A stretch of DNA of 64,000 nt from positions 1,185,847 to 1,249,846 of the forward strand of contig NZ_KE332512.1 of assembly GCF_000412995.1 (NCBI RefSeq), written 5' to 3'. The stretch comes from Treponema vincentii F0403 (lineage in GTDB: Bacteria; Spirochaetota; Spirochaetia; Treponematales; Treponemataceae). The notes below the pieces were generated by a model that saw nothing but the letters and a program-made list of their open reading frames with translations, did no database searches and was not told where the DNA came from. Position numbers and translations under genes: made by a program. Shown here in pieces: positions 1 to 8,934 of this stretch. Numbering within the stretch: position 1 is the first letter of the stretch; each line of letters starts with the position of its first letter.

Positions 1-2
1 GC

Positions 3-521
3 GCTGACACCGCTCCGAGCCAGCAATGCTATAACTCGGTTGTCGAAATTACCGGCCCGGACGGCGTGCGGTTGGTTCCCGTACAGGAATTTTACGTCTC
101 CGCCGGAAAGGTGGTGCTGCAAAAAGGCGAGTTGGTAACCTCATTCCTCATTAAAAAGAAGGACTACGAAGGTTTTACCGGCGATTACATTAAGTACGCG
201 ATGCGTAATGCGATGGATATTGCGAACTTGAGCTGCGCCTCTCTCGTAAAAACCAAACGGGAAAACGGCGCCTTAAAAATCGACGAGGTGCGTATGTGTT
301 TCGGTGTTGCCGCGCCGGTACCGCTGCGCTGTAAAAATACCGAGGCTTTTTTGACCGGTAAAGAAATCAACGATGCGTTATATGAAGGCTTGCAGGAAGT
401 GCTCCTCACGGATATCAACCCCCGTGACTCGTGGCGTGCGTCAAAAGCGTTCAGAGTTAATACCGCCAAGCAAATAGCGGTGCGATCTTTACGGAAAGCT
501 GTCGAGCGGCAGGAGGTGTAG
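3..521 (+). CDS. FAD-binding subunit of a molybdenum hydroxylase (xanthine dehydrogenase family), 3' part
   Basis: The reading frame is open at the left edge, so this is the C-terminal part of a gene that begins outside the window. The residues match the end of the FAD-binding domain and the CO-dehydrogenase flavoprotein C-terminal domain: a VPVQEFY stretch, then NAMDIANLSCASL, then a segment with GVAAPVPLRC. In this family the FAD subunit passes electrons from the 2Fe-2S subunit to NAD or another acceptor during purine or aromatic-heterocycle oxidation. It ends 2 bases before the next gene, which encodes the 2Fe-2S subunit, so the two are co-transcribed. The molybdopterin subunit is presumably upstream. 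The substrate cannot be told from here. Confidence 0.85.
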   Translation, partial: ADTAPSQQCYNSVVEITGPDGVRLVPVQEFYVSAGKVVLQKGELVTSFLIKKKDYEGFTGDYIKYAMRNAMDIANLSCASLVKTKRENGALKIDEVRMCFGVAAPVPLRCKNTEAFLTGKEINDALYEGLQEVLLTDINPRDSWRASKAFRVNTAKQIAVRSLRKAVERQEV

Positions 522-523
522 GC

Positions 524-1027
524 ATGTTAAAAATTATTACAATGACGGTGAACGGAAAAAAGCACGAGCTTGCGGTCGATGTTCGGGAATCGCTTGCAGA
601 CGCGCTCCGCAATAGACTTTCGATGACGAGCGTTAAAAAGGGCTGTGAAGTAGGAGAATGCGGCGCCTGTACCGTGTTGGTGGATGGAGTGTCTGTTGAC
701 AGCTGTATTTACCTTGCAGTATGGGCAGACGGCAAGAGTATTTTGACGGTTGAAGGACTACAGGGCGAAAACGGAGAACTCAATCCGGTGCAGCAGGCCT
801 TTATCGATGAAGCTGCCGTTCAGTGCGGCTTCTGTACCCCCGGGCTTATTATGACAGCGGTGGAAATTGTCGGAAGCGGAAGGCTGTATACGCGGGAAGA
901 GCTGCGTAAGCTTATCTCCGGGCACTTGTGCCGCTGTACCGGCTACGAAAACATCCTCCGCGCGGTCGAAAAAGCGATGAAGCAAAACCTTGAAAACCTT
1001 GAGCAAATAAAAAAGGCCGGTGCGTAA
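524..1027 (+). CDS. 2Fe-2S subunit of a molybdenum hydroxylase (xanthine dehydrogenase family)
   Basis: A complete 167-residue protein of the usual length for the small iron-sulfur subunit. It has the plant-ferredoxin-type cluster cysteines C41, C46, C49 and C61 (CEVGECGAC...C) and the second cluster cysteines C101, C104, C136 and C138 (CGFC...CRC), which is diagnostic of the family. It carries electrons between the molybdopterin centre and the FAD subunit encoded just upstream, in the cytoplasm. The ribosome binding site (aggaggtg) lies inside the end of the preceding gene. The operon appears to end here, because the next gene is convergent. The substrate is not determinable from this subunit. 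Confidence 0.9.
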   Translation: MLKIITMTVNGKKHELAVDVRESLADALRNRLSMTSVKKGCEVGECGACTVLVDGVSVDSCIYLAVWADGKSILTVEGLQGENGELNPVQQAFIDEAAVQCGFCTPGLIMTAVEIVGSGRLYTREELRKLISGHLCRCTGYENILRAVEKAMKQNLENLEQIKKAGA

Positions 1028-1103
1028 TACTACTTGGGTAATACTATTAAGGAAGAAAAACGGGGCTGTCCAAAAACTGCAAGCTTATCGGCTTGTTCTG
1101 TAA

Positions 1104-1158
1104 GGAAAACGGGGATATCTCAAAAGCTGGTTACTTTTTCGACATCTCCGTTTCCATT
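1104..1158. repeat. Intergenic palindromic repeat, copy 1 of 3 (GGTTACTTTTTCG type)
   Basis: An imperfect inverted repeat (GGAAAACGGGGATATC against GACATCTCCGTTTCC) surrounds the motif CAAAAGCTGGTTACTTTTTC. Nearly the same core recurs at 3831-3870 and 8661-8700. Here it lies between the convergent 2Fe-2S gene and mtaB, where it could act as a two-way terminator. Confidence 0.65.
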
Positions 1159-1205
1159 AAGCTATCCGCTTTGCGGACTCTGCGAATCGGTTTTTAGATG
1201 AGCCC

Positions 1206-2702
1206 TCATCTATGCGGGCGGGAAATAATGTCCGTTAATACGGCGCCTTCTTCTTGTACCTGCACTCGAACGTATTCGCCGCCGAGCAAAACTACCCCGC
1301 TCGATAAGCTCTCTTTAATTAACGGCAGCGAAAGATAATTTTCCGTAATGACCGTTATACGGCCGTTGCGCGGCGCTTCGGTAACTCCATATACAAACTT
1401 TCCATCCCATCCGTGTAAATATGCCACAGCCTGTGTTTCCGCAAGTTCGTTCAGCTTTTTTACCCGCTGTCCTGCGATGCGTTCGGGTACCTTGGGCTGC
1501 ATTTCCCACGCCTTCGTTCCCGGACGGGCGGAAAAAGGAAAGGCATGTATCCCTGCAAAATTAAGTTCGCGGCACATACGATACGTTTCCTCAAAATCTG
1601 CTTCCGTTTCACCGGGAAAACCGGTGATAATATCCGCACCGATGAACGGATCACCTTTTACACGGCGAAGTTCGGAAACTGCGTGATAAACGGTCGTATT
1701 TTTGTATCCGCGGTGCATCGTTTTCAGCACGGCGTCGCTACCCGATTGCACTGAAAGGTGAAAGTGAGGGCAAATTCGCGGATGCGCCAGTAACGGAACG
1801 AGCGCTTCGTCTATCCTGTCCGGATAGAGGCTCGAAATACGGACGCGGATAGTGCTGTTTTCCAATATAAGCTTTAGTATACCGGCGAAGTCTCCGGCTT
1901 CGCTCCGGTACTGCGAGAGGTTTACGCCTGTCAGCGTTACTTCCGGAACACCGGTTTCTTCAATACATCGCAGCCGTTCAAGTACTTCGGCTGCCGGCAG
2001 CGAAACGGATTTTCCCCGTGCAAGCCGTATCCTGCAATAGGCGCACGCATCGTTACAGCCGTCTTGAATTTTCAGCAATGCACGGGAATGGAATAAAAAG
2101 TGCGGAGAGCTGAGCGCAAATAGCGGTTTTCTCTGTATGCTGTGCCCGGGTTGGTCCCCTACCGGCTTATGATGCCGCGGCTTGTCTTGCGGTATTCTGC
2201 CCGTCAAACCGCTAAGATAGGTTCGTAACGCGCTTAAAAAAAAGGCCGTGTCAAAATAGGCGCTGCCGCGAACCAATTCTGCAAAATAGGCCGGTATTGC
2301 CGTCAATAGATCTTTCTGCTGCCCGGGAAAGGCCAGCACGTGAGGATGCAGCGCTTCTATCTCGGCTGCTTCCAGCTGAGCGTAGCATCCCGTTACCAAA
2401 ATAACGGCGTAGGGATGTTCCTTTATCAATAATCTGATAAGCCTACGTGCCTTTTGTTCGGCTTTTCCAGTTACGGTACATGTGTTTACAAAGCAAAGAG
2501 CCGTTTGTTCGGGAGGTACTGCGGCATATAACCGGATGGGCGTTTCGGTAATATTTACAGGGGAAAATCCGGCATAATCGGTATGTCCGGTATATATGGA
2601 GAAACCCGCATCGATGCACAGTGCCGCAAAGGATTCTGCCTCTGCCTGATTAAGTCTGCATCCGAGCGTTTCAATTCGTATTGCGCATAATTGAGTATTC
2701 AT
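1206..2702 (-). CDS. mtaB: tRNA (N6-threonylcarbamoyladenosine(37)-C2)-methylthiotransferase
   Basis: A radical-SAM methylthiotransferase that converts t6A37 to ms2t6A37 in ANN-decoding tRNAs. The N-terminal UPF0004 domain has its three cluster cysteines at C15 (TLGCRLNQ), C75 (VNTCTVT) and C106 (TGCYAQ). The radical-SAM CxxxCxxC is C216, C220 and C223 (CNDACAYC). The TLGCRLNQ motif fits MtaB rather than MiaB. At 498 residues it is longer than most MtaB; the extra length falls mainly in a linker around residues 155-200. It starts at ATG and faces the 2Fe-2S gene tail to tail. Function is a confident family assignment. Confidence 0.9.
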   Translation of the reverse strand: MNTQLCAIRIETLGCRLNQAEAESFAALCIDAGFSIYTGHTDYAGFSPVNITETPIRLYAAVPPEQTALCFVNTCTVTGKAEQKARRLIRLLIKEHPYAVILVTGCYAQLEAAEIEALHPHVLAFPGQQKDLLTAIPAYFAELVRGSAYFDTAFFLSALRTYLSGLTGRIPQDKPRHHKPVGDQPGHSIQRKPLFALSSPHFLFHSRALLKIQDGCNDACAYCRIRLARGKSVSLPAAEVLERLRCIEETGVPEVTLTGVNLSQYRSEAGDFAGILKLILENSTIRVRISSLYPDRIDEALVPLLAHPRICPHFHLSVQSGSDAVLKTMHRGYKNTTVYHAVSELRRVKGDPFIGADIITGFPGETEADFEETYRMCRELNFAGIHAFPFSARPGTKAWEMQPKVPERIAGQRVKKLNELAETQAVAYLHGWDGKFVYGVTEAPRNGRITVITENYLSLPLIKESLSSGVVLLGGEYVRVQVQEEGAVLTDIISRPHR

Positions 2703-2772
2703 ATTAACGGAGAAACCTTACAAAATCGGAATCCGGCAGAAAGTCAAGTGAAAAGAGAACAACTGCGGCAGA

Positions 2773-3411
2773 CTAAAGGCGGTGCAGGACGCGCTCATAT
2801 CCTTTTTGAGCATCCGTTGAATTTTTATTCAGCTGCAGTGCAGATGAATAGGCTTCCAAAGCTGCCCTGTATTCTTTTGCCTGTTCCCGTGAGTATGCAA
2901 GCCGCGTCCACCATACGCTATTGAGCGGTTCCAGCCGGATTGCCGTAGAAAAAGCAATATCGGCGTGGCGGTACTTTGCCATCCGTAAATACAATTCCCC
3001 GATATGATAATACACCCCGCTCAGCTTAGTACCGTTAGGCGCATACGCGATATAATCTTCAAACAAATGCAGGCTTTCTTCGTTCCTGCCGAGGTGATAG
3101 AGCGCTTGCGCATGACTTTCGATAAGACGCGGGTCGTATTGAGAAATAACCCGGCCTTTAACAATCCAGTCGGCCGCTTCCTGATAGCGTTCATCGGCAA
3201 GAAGCGCCCATGTCAACACAACATAGCTATCGATATTGCGGGGCATCCGTTCTATTTCATTTAAGCAAACCGATGCCGCTTCCTTGTATCTGCCTTCGCG
3301 GTATAACACCAGCGCGTCATCGGCTTTTTGCGCATAAAGATAGTACGGAAATAAGATATATAAAAAGAGCAATCCGATGCCGGCCGGAAAGCCTTTGCGA
3401 AGGGTACGCAC
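2773..3411 (-). CDS. Tetratricopeptide-repeat protein
   Basis: A 212-residue protein with a hydrophobic N-terminal signal or anchor (about residues 8-27), followed by helical TPR-type repeats with the usual A/Y/G pattern (YKEAA, YLRMAKYRHADIAFSTAIRLEP, YRAALEAYSSALQLN). TPRs are protein-interaction scaffolds; no catalytic domain is visible. It starts at GTG behind an AAGGA site and lies 13 bases downstream of the bactofilin gene on the same strand, so a shared transcript and an envelope or cell-shape role are plausible. No specific partner can be named. Confidence 0.75.
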   Translation of the reverse strand: MRTLRKGFPAGIGLLFLYILFPYYLYAQKADDALVLYREGRYKEAASVCLNEIERMPRNIDSYVVLTWALLADERYQEAADWIVKGRVISQYDPRLIESHAQALYHLGRNEESLHLFEDYIAYAPNGTKLSGVYYHIGELYLRMAKYRHADIAFSTAIRLEPLNSVWWTRLAYSREQAKEYRAALEAYSSALQLNKNSTDAQKGYERVLHRL

Positions 3412-3424
3412 GTCCTTAAAACCT

Positions 3425-3787
3425 CTATTGCCGATTCATTGTACAGATTCCGCTGAAAAAGCAGCCGCTATCCAATATCACCTCAGGCGCCGTTACATCG
3501 CCGGTTAATTTACCCGAAGCGAATACATGTACGGAAGTTGTGGCGGTAACATTACCGATTACCTCGCCTTTAATAATAACGCGGTCGGCATTTATCTTTG
3601 CCTTTACTTTTGCATATTCGCTAATCATTAAATCGCTTGAAGATTGAATGGTACCTTGCACGGAACCCTTTATCATAAAAGGTTTTTCAAACTTAATGAT
3701 CCCGTCAAAGACGATATCCTCAGCTAAAACCGTATCGTAATCTTCTTCATCCAAATCTATCAGCGCTATTTTATCCGATTCTATCAT
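3425..3787 (-). CDS. Bactofilin family cytoskeletal protein
   Basis: A 120-residue protein with the bactofilin beta-helix pattern: evenly spaced short beta strands such as GIIKFEKPFMIKGSVQGTI, SEYAKVKAKI, VIIKGEVIGNVTA and FASGKLTGDVTAPEVIL. Bactofilins polymerise without nucleotide into membrane-associated filaments that place envelope and peptidoglycan-modifying proteins; in helical bacteria they affect cell shape. The length is typical of the core domain, with short polar tails. It is the first gene of a two-gene unit with the TPR protein. Start is ATG at 3787 with only a weak ribosome binding site. Confidence 0.9.
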   Translation of the reverse strand: MIESDKIALIDLDEEDYDTVLAEDIVFDGIIKFEKPFMIKGSVQGTIQSSSDLMISEYAKVKAKINADRVIIKGEVIGNVTATTSVHVFASGKLTGDVTAPEVILDSGCFFSGICTMNRQ

Positions 3788-3828
3788 GGGTAGCAGAATA
3801 ACAATGTTTAGGCGTCGAGGTCAAGGGG

Positions 3829-3872
3829 TTGGGGATGTCTCAAAAGTTGGTTACTTTTTCGCCATCCCCGAC
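3829..3872. repeat. Intergenic palindromic repeat, copy 2 of 3 (GGTTACTTTTTCG type)
   Basis: GGGGATGTCTCAAAAGTTGG followed by TTACTTTTTCGCCATCCCC; the outer GGGGATG and CATCCCC can pair. It is the same element as at 1111-1150 and 8661-8700. It lies between ldh and the bactofilin gene, downstream of ldh. Confidence 0.65.
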
Positions 3873-3906
3873 GGTCTCACACTCCCAATGAATACAAACG
3901 CATCAT

Positions 3907-4854
3907 TTAACGGATGGAGGCGAGGGCTTCCTTCAGGCGTCCTGCGCTTGATTCAAGCGCGGACTGTTCATCTTTGGGTAATTCGCCTTCGATAATCCGT
4001 TCAACGCCGCCTCTGCCGATAATACACGGAACGCTTAAACAGACATCATGGAGACCGAATTCGCCGTTGAGGGTCATCGATACTGAAAGAATACTGCGTT
4101 CATTCCGTAGAATTGCACCGGCTATTCTGGTAAGCGCCAGACCGACGGCAAAATAGGTTGACCCTTTATAGTCGATGATATGATATGCCGAGTGGCGCAC
4201 TTCGTCCAGGATTTTTTGTTTGTCAAAGCGGATACCCGAATTGCAAAGTCCGCTCCGGCAGTATTCGTCGATGCGTTGCCCCGCGATGGTTGTCATCGAC
4301 CATGCGGCAAATTCGCTGTCGCCGTGTTCGCCGAGGATGTATCCGTGTATATTACGGGCATCGACGCCGCATTCTTTGCTGAGTACATAGCGGAAGCGGG
4401 CGGTATCCAAGACAGTACCTGAACCGATTACCCTGCCGCGTTCCCAGCCGCTTGCTTCACAGGCCACCTTAGTAAGGATATCGACAGGATTGCTGACGAG
4501 CAGCATAACGCCTTTGCAGCCGCTTACGGCAATTTCCTTCGCAATGGTTTCGATAATGGCGGCATTTCGTTTTAAGAGATCTATTCGTGTTTCGCCCGGC
4601 TGCTGTTTTGCACCGGCTGTTATTACGATAATATCGCTGTCCGCATAATCGGTTTGACTGCCGGTGTGGATATCGACCTGCGGTAAAAAGGGTAGGCCAT
4701 GGACAAGATCCATCGCCTGCCCTTCCGCAAAGTTTTTATTCATATCGGTTATTGCAATTTCATCGGCAAAACCGCTTTGAGCCAATGCATACGCAAAGGT
4801 AGCCCCAACAGAGCCTGCGCCGACGATTGTTACCTTTCGTTTTTTCTGATCCAT
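3907..4854 (-). CDS. ldh: L-lactate dehydrogenase
   Basis: Reduces pyruvate to L-lactate with NADH, a fermentative cytoplasmic step. The Rossmann motif is GAGSVG (residues 12-17), the substrate loop is QQPGETR (Q and R90 fit lactate rather than malate dehydrogenase), and the catalytic histidine is H177 in GEHGDSE. At 315 residues it is full length. The start is ATG 4854 rather than the more upstream ATG at 4869, because GAGGAGAG sits directly before 4854. It appears to be a single-gene unit with a repeat hairpin downstream. Confidence 0.93.
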   Translation of the reverse strand: MDQKKRKVTIVGAGSVGATFAYALAQSGFADEIAITDMNKNFAEGQAMDLVHGLPFLPQVDIHTGSQTDYADSDIIVITAGAKQQPGETRIDLLKRNAAIIETIAKEIAVSGCKGVMLLVSNPVDILTKVACEASGWERGRVIGSGTVLDTARFRYVLSKECGVDARNIHGYILGEHGDSEFAAWSMTTIAGQRIDEYCRSGLCNSGIRFDKQKILDEVRHSAYHIIDYKGSTYFAVGLALTRIAGAILRNERSILSVSMTLNGEFGLHDVCLSVPCIIGRGGVERIIEGELPKDEQSALESSAGRLKEALASIR

Positions 4855-4982
4855 AAAATCTCTCCTCATAAAATAATTTCGGTACTACTCAAAACACAAT
4901 AGGTATGAGCAGTTCCGTACACGGTTATTATACACTTTTGGATAGATAAATTATAGATAGGCAATTAACACACTCGCTATTG

Positions 4983-5753
4983 CTAACGGCCTTGCTCCAG
5001 ATACCGGGGAGTAAAAATCTTGTCGGGTATATTCATATTATATTGCATCTTTATAATGTGAATGGTTGTCGCCGTATTCATTGCAAGGGTTGTCATTTTA
5101 GTAATCCGCGGAGTATCCACGCCTTGGGTTGCCTCGTAATTGCTCATCTCCATGATTTTTACCAATACGTTTTTCCGGTCATAAAAGGCAATTTTTACCA
5201 AATGCCTACTCCCCTTCTCCACCCATACATTGGTTTTGGAATATTCGGACTTTGTATCCTTGGGAACACCTTCGATAACATAGCACAAGGCACCGCCGTA
5301 TTCTTCCTCACGGAGCAACGTGTATGTGTCCAAACTGCTGTCCCGCTGCAAATACGACATATCGTTGTACGAAAAATCGGTACCGAGGAAACTTTCGGTA
5401 CCTTCCGATTCACCGGTAATACGGCGGACTTTACCGAGCGCCGGTAAATAAATCCGCTGATCGATAACGCCGTCTTTTGCGACCATCAAAAACCGTGTGC
5501 CCTTTACATTTGCGGGCGATTTGATTTCCAAAAAAGTACGGTGGTCGTTTTCTTTTTGTACGGAATACTGATCGACCAACAGCTCCGCCATTGTGATACC
5601 GTTCCGCTGAATTTCCATCTTTGCCCGCGTTCCGATTGTTTCAATCGTTATTTGCGACGGAGCGCCTTTCATAATGGATTCGGCGGACTCTTCGGCAAAA
5701 AGAACCGCGGCGCTGCATATCAACAAAAAACAAAGCATCGATAATTTTTTCAT
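4983..5753 (-). CDS. LolA-like outer membrane lipoprotein-sorting protein
   Basis: A 256-residue exported protein with a signal peptide (MKKLSMLCFLLICSAAVLFA, cleavage near residue 20). The rest matches the LolA-like domain in which a beta sheet carries lipid or lipoprotein, with the family segments SPANVKGTRFLMVAKDG, YLPALGKVRRI and LGTDFSYNDM. These proteins are typically encoded next to MMPL/RND exporters, and here the exporter gene follows on the same strand. The pair is likely to move a lipid or lipoprotein across the envelope. Start is ATG 5753 after GGAGCGAGGG, not the upstream ATG at 5777. Confidence 0.85.
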   Translation of the reverse strand: MKKLSMLCFLLICSAAVLFAEESAESIMKGAPSQITIETIGTRAKMEIQRNGITMAELLVDQYSVQKENDHRTFLEIKSPANVKGTRFLMVAKDGVIDQRIYLPALGKVRRITGESEGTESFLGTDFSYNDMSYLQRDSSLDTYTLLREEEYGGALCYVIEGVPKDTKSEYSKTNVWVEKGSRHLVKIAFYDRKNVLVKIMEMSNYEATQGVDTPRITKMTTLAMNTATTIHIIKMQYNMNIPDKIFTPRYLEQGR

Positions 5754-5790
5754 CCCTCGCTCCCATAAAAATTTCAAAAAAATATCAGGG

Positions 5791-5825
5791 AACCTCTAAA
5801 AACTTCAGTCTTTAGAGGTTTTCCT
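5791..5825 (-). terminator. Hairpin between exporter and LolA-like gene
   Basis: AACCTCTAAA and TTTAGAGGTT form a 10-bp stem around a short loop. It lies in the gap between the LolA-like and MMPL genes, both on the minus strand. A T run is present on only one side and termination is unproven. The sequence belongs to the CTCTAAAAA hairpin family also seen at 20666-20704. Confidence 0.45.
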
Positions 5826-5884
5826 TAGATGTAATTTACGATGTAAAATATCATCAATAATCCGCCGCCCGGCAAGTAGATTCT

Positions 5885-8635
5885 CTACTCAAGATTATCT
5901 TCCGAAACGGATTCCGCATTATCCCCCGGCAAGGGTTTGGTAATAAACCGCGGTTTTACAATCGAAAGAATAGTCGGCAGTACCGTTAAGCTTGCAAAAG
6001 AACTGGTGCCCATCACCAAGGCAATCAGTAAACCGAGTTCGGACAGCATATTAAATTTTGACAGCATCAAAACGGCAAAACCTGCACCTACGGATACCGC
6101 ATTAAACAGAATCGCCTTGCCCGAACCGTAGAAAGTATAGATAAGGAAATTCCGATCATTACGCCGTTTGATACATTCATGATGATAAGCCGCCAGATAG
6201 TGAATTGTATAATCGATACCGATACCGATTGCAAAGCTTGCCACCATCGCCGTGCCGATATTGAGCTTTATGCCGACCATTCCCATAAAACCGAAATTCA
6301 ATGCAACGGAGATCATCAACGGAATAAGCCCGATAATACCGGCAACTATTGAGCGGTAATAGAACGCTAAAATGAGGAATACGATGCCGAAAGAAACCGC
6401 CACGGAAATCAGCTGTGATTGTACTACAAGAGTATTTAAGGACTGTTCGATAAACATCGAACCGTTCGGCTCTACGGTTATATCCTTGGGAAAATTGTCC
6501 TTAACAAACGCCATAATCGCTTGCAGCGCTTTTTCGCTGTCTTGCTGCCCGACCGTCCGCAGTTGAATATTTACTTTCAGCGTAGTCGGCGCGTTCGTAT
6601 CGTCGATAAAGTCCTGTATACTGCCACCCATCAGTATCAGATAATTTTGAATAAGCGCCGCAAGTTCCTCCTGCGTTTCTTTGCCGTACTTTTGAGGATT
6701 CGTAGGAATTTCGTAGTAGGAAGCACCTTTATAATTGATATCTTTCTTTAAGGCATCAACCAATTCGGTGGCGGAAACATATCTGCCGCGGCGCGCGGTT
6801 TGGGCATCTGCAAGTTTTTCGATAATTTCGGAAAAAGTATACACCCTCTCTTTTTGTGTTTCCGCTGCGGCATGCCCGGTATTATCGGCAGCGGGCTGTT
6901 CCGCATCATCAAAGCTTCCGAAATCCCCAAAGTCGCCGAAGTCTCCAAAAGTATCTTCTTCCGAATCCGTACCGCTGCCTACCGAAATAGAGCCGTCTCC
7001 CGATTGCCCGCCGGATGGCGGCTGCGAGGCCGTATCTGCAACTGCAAGACCTGCAGCAGGGGCATCCGCATTATATACCTGATTAAACCGTTTAATGACA
7101 TCCGCAAGCGATGTAATCTTTCCTACTTCGGGGATATTTTCTTCTGCGTATTCGGCAAGGGAATCGATTGCCTGCAATACATCGGGACGGATAACATCGC
7201 CCTGTTTTTCTCCCGTAATGATTAGGTTCAGCAACTTTGACCCGCCGAAATTTTCGCGGATAAATGTGTCGGAACGGACAACCTGTACATCAGGTTCAAA
7301 ATATTCCATTAATACGTTGTCAATAACGAGCTTTGAAATACCTAAGCCTGCAAAGATAATACAGGCCAGACTGACTAAAAGCACGCTGCGCTTATGCGCA
7401 TGGACAATCATCAGCGTATCGGCGATAATCCGATCGATAATGCCGGTGTGACTCGGCTGTGCCCCAAACTTACCCTTGATGGTCGGATTATGCGGCCCGC
7501 GCAGCATAAGGATTGCAGGGATAAGGGTTACCGCCACGACAAAGGCCGACAGCACGCCGAAGCTTGAAAATATACCGAATTCAAAAATCGGAACAACGCT
7601 CGTAAAGCAGAATGACACAAAGCCGGCAAACGTCGTAAGCGCCGCCAAAAAGACCGGCGGAATAACCCGCGACATCGCTTCGATAATCTGTGCCGAATGG
7701 GTTTCCGCAGAAATCTCTTTGCTTTGTGTTACCTCATCAAAATAATGATTGATAACATGAATACCGTACGCGCTGCCGACGGCAATCAAAATAACGGGCA
7801 GCACCGTCGAAAGGATGGTCAACGGAATTTGCAGCAGCGCCATTGCGCCGAGCGCCCACACACACGAAATAATAACGGTAAGCAGGGGCAAAAATACGCC
7901 GGTAAATCTTCTAAACGAAAAAAATAAAACCCCGGCTACCACCACAACGACGATGGGTACAAGAAGCATTAAATCGTGTCCCGTCGCTTCATTGACAATC
8001 TCGCTAAAAACCGGCGCACCGGTTACATAGGTAACGGAATCCGGACAATCCCATTCTGCAGCAAGCCGCATCACCTCACGGCACACGGCAACCGTTTCCG
8101 GCAATCCGCTTTCTTCCTGCTTTACATTAAGGAAGATAATCGTCTGCGTTGCCTTTAAATCGTCCGAAACCAAGCTGCGGTTATAGATATCCAACGAACG
8201 AAGTTTTTGGGTTATTGCATTCAGCTCCTCAGAAGAGCCGGTCAAATGCTCCGGCACCAGTTTTTCGCTTACAATAGAATCGCCTACTGCTTCTATATGA
8301 GTTGTCGTTGTGAGCGAGACGATGTTTTTTACCAACGGCAGCGCTAGCAGCTGTTTATCCAGCTCCTGCATTTTTTGTAAGAATTCCCGGTCTACGACGG
8401 TAGAATATTTCCGTTGGATCCCGATAAGGAGCGGAACCGAATCGCCGAATATTTTTGCCATTTCGGCATCGGCAATACGGGCAGGATCGCTTTCCGGTAT
8501 AAATCGAAAATTATTGTTATCAAACCGCATACGCGGAAGCTGCAACGCAAAAAAGAGCGTGATGCCGAGGATAATACCCAAAATAACACGCGGATGTTTG
8601 TATAGTTTTTTAACCAGTGCGTCTTTTAGACTCAT
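5885..8635 (-). CDS. MMPL/RND-superfamily transporter
   Basis: A 916-residue inner-membrane protein with the RND layout: one N-terminal helix (about 18-36), a large periplasmic loop, a block of five helices (about 225-390), a second helix (about 420-440) with a second large loop, and a final block (about 740-900). Motifs include DNNNFRFIPESDPAR early and the sterol-sensing-like GIGIDYTIHY in the last block. It resembles lipid exporters that work with LolA-like proteins, and such a gene lies 131 bases away. The second loop contains tandem FGDFGDFGDFG repeats rich in acidic residues (around 560-580). Start is taken as ATG 8635 behind AGGTG; GTG 8641 is in frame. The substrate is inferred only as hydrophobic. 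Confidence 0.88.
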   Translation of the reverse strand: MSLKDALVKKLYKHPRVILGIILGITLFFALQLPRMRFDNNNFRFIPESDPARIADAEMAKIFGDSVPLLIGIQRKYSTVVDREFLQKMQELDKQLLALPLVKNIVSLTTTTHIEAVGDSIVSEKLVPEHLTGSSEELNAITQKLRSLDIYNRSLVSDDLKATQTIIFLNVKQEESGLPETVAVCREVMRLAAEWDCPDSVTYVTGAPVFSEIVNEATGHDLMLLVPIVVVVVAGVLFFSFRRFTGVFLPLLTVIISCVWALGAMALLQIPLTILSTVLPVILIAVGSAYGIHVINHYFDEVTQSKEISAETHSAQIIEAMSRVIPPVFLAALTTFAGFVSFCFTSVVPIFEFGIFSSFGVLSAFVVAVTLIPAILMLRGPHNPTIKGKFGAQPSHTGIIDRIIADTLMIVHAHKRSVLLVSLACIIFAGLGISKLVIDNVLMEYFEPDVQVVRSDTFIRENFGGSKLLNLIITGEKQGDVIRPDVLQAIDSLAEYAEENIPEVGKITSLADVIKRFNQVYNADAPAAGLAVADTASQPPSGGQSGDGSISVGSGTDSEEDTFGDFGDFGDFGSFDDAEQPAADNTGHAAAETQKERVYTFSEIIEKLADAQTARRGRYVSATELVDALKKDINYKGASYYEIPTNPQKYGKETQEELAALIQNYLILMGGSIQDFIDDTNAPTTLKVNIQLRTVGQQDSEKALQAIMAFVKDNFPKDITVEPNGSMFIEQSLNTLVVQSQLISVAVSFGIVFLILAFYYRSIVAGIIGLIPLMISVALNFGFMGMVGIKLNIGTAMVASFAIGIGIDYTIHYLAAYHHECIKRRNDRNFLIYTFYGSGKAILFNAVSVGAGFAVLMLSKFNMLSELGLLIALVMGTSSFASLTVLPTILSIVKPRFITKPLPGDNAESVSEDNLE

Positions 8636-8658
8636 AAGCACCTACTTTGACAAGCGGG

Positions 8659-8702
8659 AAACGGATATCTTAAAAGCCGGTTACTTTTTCGCCATCCCAT
8701 CC
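8659..8702. repeat. Intergenic palindromic repeat, copy 3 of 3 (GGTTACTTTTTCG type)
   Basis: ACGGATATCTTAAAAGCCGG followed by TTACTTTTTCGCCATCCC, matching the copies at 1111 and 3831. It lies immediately upstream of the MMPL exporter gene. Confidence 0.6.
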
Positions 8703-8804
8703 CAAAGATTATTTAAGAGACCCTATACTATACTCCCGTACGAGTAAAGTCAAGGTTGAGGATTTTCTCCTTTTTTTAATTATGGGGATAAAAATATAGG
8801 GATA

Positions 8805-8850
8805 CAAAAAAGCCGCCCCAAGCAGAAATCTTCTTAAACTCAAAGCGGCC
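8805..8850 (-). terminator. Candidate intrinsic terminator after the beta-helix protein gene
   Basis: Read on the minus strand, GGCCGCTTTGAG and CTTGGGGCGGC pair with a loop of about 20 bases and are followed by TTTTTTG. It sits 85-130 bases past the stop of the minus-strand gene ending at 8935. Confidence 0.55.
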
Positions 8851-8934
8851 AATGTAATGTTTTCAATGGCTTATGAGGGCGTCTTTAAACACCGGAATTT
8901 TTAAAACTTCCAATATGTAATTGCCCTTTACTCA

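Noticed and set aside
185-469. Minus-strand frame inside the FAD-subunit gene
   Set aside because: A shadow of the real gene; the plus-strand frame has clear family motifs.
3907-4854. Malate dehydrogenase
   Set aside because: The substrate loop has QQPGETR with Gln, and GEHGDSE is of lactate-dehydrogenase type.
6916-6955. GDF repeats in the MMPL gene as an inserted element
   Set aside because: A short in-frame acidic repeat in a periplasmic loop; simple codon repetition explains it.
6735-7225. Plus-strand frames inside the MMPL gene
   Set aside because: Antisense shadows with no family pattern; the minus-strand RND protein is certain.
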